Source of the DNA: a virus
Strand: one strand, 5' to 3'
IMG/VR virus record: IMGVR_UViG_3300025115_000024
Location: 1 to 42,996 of that record
Length of the DNA stretch: 42,996 nt
Shown here: positions 41,828-42,996 of the stretch, in pieces
Layout: each line of letters starts with the position of its first letter
Position numbering within the stretch: the stretch's first letter is position 1
The notes under the pieces: generated by a model
Told to the model about the DNA's origin: nothing
The model's database searches: none
Seen by the model: the letters and a program-made list of their open reading frames with translations, nothing else
Made by a program: the position numbers and the translations under genes

Positions 41828-42996
41828 TTAATCTAATTGAAGTGCTATAAATCTACCATTAAGAGTGGTTCCTAGACTTGAAACAGAAGTTCTAACACCA
41901 AGATATAAAGTTCTTGTTACTCCTGTTCCTGCATAAACAGTGCCTTGAAAACTAATTGGACGATTTGTGCCAGTTGCTGTATATGAAGGACCAGTTACAA
42001 AACTTCCTGCTGAGCCTGATGCTAGTGTTGATGCAGTATAATAAGTAAATCCATTTAATGCTGTTCCTGTTGCGGTGCTGTTTATATAACCTGTTGCACT
42101 GATGGTTGGAACAACACTTGTTGTTGTGTCACTGAAGAATACTCCAATTCCAGGAGTTCCAGATGTTCCTCCATATGTCATAGAGTATCTTCCGGCAAAT
42201 GAAATATAATATGTTTTTCCTTGAACAAGATTGAATGAGCCAACACTTGTAAAAGATGTGTTGTTTACTTGTGCAGATACCGCCGCACTTAATACAGTTG
42301 GCTTAGTATTTAATTGAGTTTGAATAGCAGAGGTTACACCACTGACATAACCAATTTCAGTGCTGGTAGTTGTTGCGACTGCAACTTTACCACTTCCATC
42401 AGAAACTAATGCTCTTGATGCTGTTAAGTTTGATGTTGCAATTGTAGTTGCTCCGCCTGTAATTGTTGCTTGTTTAGTTCCTAGTTGAGTTTGAATAGCA
42501 GATGTTACACCTTTAACATAAGATAATTCTGTTAGTGATGGATAAGTTGCTGTTGACAGTGACGCTAATGTAGATGTGTCTGTGAAATATGCAATTTGAT
42601 TGGAAGTTCCTGTTCCTGAAACGCCTCCACCAAGTGGTGTTGTAGAACCATTTACATAAAGACCGCCGGACTTGATTTCAAGTCTTGTATTTGCTCCATC
42701 TTTAAATGTGAGAACATTGGCAACTGCATCATCTATTGTCCAAGTTGATGAACCTGTTCCAACATTGAGTGCAGTTCCAGAGATTGCTCCCGCACTGAAC
42801 TCTCCACTTGCTCCTCTTTTTACAATTGTATTTACTGTGTTAGCAGAGGTTGCAGTGTTTACTCCTGTGTATGCTGAATCCCAGTTAGTGTTTGTTACAC
42901 CTGTTAATGCAAGTGTCGCTGAGGCTCTATTTAAAGCAACAGCAGTAGTTCCTATATTTACTGTTGAGTTACCTAAAACTGTTGAAGGAATTGTTC
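41828..42996 (-). CDS. Tail fibre, C-terminal part (5' end beyond window)
   Basis: The reading frame stays open from the window edge to the stop at 41828, giving about 388 residues. It is beta-rich with low complexity: PSTVLGNSTVNIGTTAVALN, a middle with TWTIDDAVANVLTFKDG, two near-copies of YVSGVTSAIQTQLNTK (YVKGVTSAIQTQLGTK in the other), and a C-terminal jelly-roll-like domain (KTYYISFAGRYSMTYGG ... NGRFIALQLD). The repeats are common in phage fibres. The C-terminal domain may be receptor-binding. An internal ATG at 42181 is not the start. Confidence 0.8.
   Translation of the reverse strand, partial: TIPSTVLGNSTVNIGTTAVALNRASATLALTGVTNTNWDSAYTGVNTATSANTVNTIVKRGASGEFSAGAISGTALNVGTGSSTWTIDDAVANVLTFKDGANTRLEIKSGGLYVNGSTTPLGGGVSGTGTSNQIAYFTDTSTLASLSTATYPSLTELSYVKGVTSAIQTQLGTKQATITGGATTIATSNLTASRALVSDGSGKVAVATTTSTEIGYVSGVTSAIQTQLNTKPTVLSAAVSAQVNNTSFTSVGSFNLVQGKTYYISFAGRYSMTYGGTSGTPGIGVFFSDTTTSVVPTISATGYINSTATGTALNGFTYYTASTLASGSAGSFVTGPSYTATGTNRPISFQGTVYAGTGVTRTLYLGVRTSVSSLGTTLNGRFIALQLD

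Noticed and set aside
41828-42181. Internal ATG of the last fibre gene as its start
   Set aside because: The same frame is open and fibre-like all the way to the window edge, so the ATG is internal.
1-42996. Alternative genetic code (TAG or TGA reassigned)
   Set aside because: TAA, TAG and TGA each end well-formed genes at gene boundaries, and conserved Trp positions use TGG.
1-42996. tRNA genes, CRISPR arrays, insertion sequences or integrase
   Set aside because: No cloverleaf-like segments, spaced identical repeats, transposase or integrase motifs were found; the gaps are too short for most of them.

Overview
The window is part of the genome of a large lytic-type tailed phage, most likely a myovirus infecting a low-GC Gram-positive (Bacillota) host. 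Every gene I can support lies on the minus strand, packed head to tail, often with ATGA or TAATG stop/start overlaps. The sequence is AT-rich and uses the standard bacterial code: TAA, TAG and TGA all act as stops and Trp is TGG. Start sites are usually preceded by AAGGAG or AGGAGG. The Bacillota assignment rests on a RecU-type resolvase, a DnaI-like helicase loader next to a DnaD-like protein, strong Shine-Dalgarno sites and near-perfect sigma-A promoters. The contractile-tail assignment rests on a gp6/baseplate J protein, a gp25-like protein and a P2 gpI-like protein in a row.

Layout in the direction of transcription (high to low coordinates). (1) About 43.0-32.3 kb, tail and host recognition: a truncated tail fibre, a fibre-assembly-like protein, a tiny coupled ORF, a small beta-repeat protein, gp25-like, the 1204-aa baseplate wedge protein, a gpI-like protein, a small virion-type protein, a 741-aa fibre with a C-terminal S74 chaperone, and a glycine-rich protein placed like the T2 gp38 adhesin. 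(2) About 32.3-29.0 kb: a zinc-ribbon protein coupled to a SNF2/HARP-type remodeller, two small proteins and a SprT-type protease. (3) About 29.0-15.1 kb, replication and recombination: a possible sigma-like factor, DnaD-like, DnaI-like loader, DnaB-like helicase, DnaG-type primase, gp32-type SSB, PolA, beta clamp, ABC-ATPase/GNAT fusion, RecU-like nuclease and RecA. (4) About 15.1-11.3 kb: small unknown genes, a second PD-(D/E)XK nuclease and an HD hydrolase. (5) About 11.3-8.6 kb: a bacterial-type clamp loader (DnaX, delta', delta). (6) About 8.5-0 kb: SbcD and SbcC (gp47/gp46 type), unknown small genes, a second metallophosphoesterase and a truncated RNA ligase.

Together the genes encode a nearly complete replisome of mostly bacterial design (helicase, loader, primase, PolA, beta clamp, three-subunit loader), combined with T4-like parts (gp32-type SSB, gp46/47, baseplate wedge) and recombination functions. 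Host RNA polymerase is expected to read the replication region from at least seven promoters with a 17-bp spacer. I found no such promoter in the tail module, so late genes may depend on a phage factor or on a promoter outside the window. No tRNA, CRISPR array, IS element, integrase or attachment site was seen, and no gene-free stretch exceeds 300 bases.
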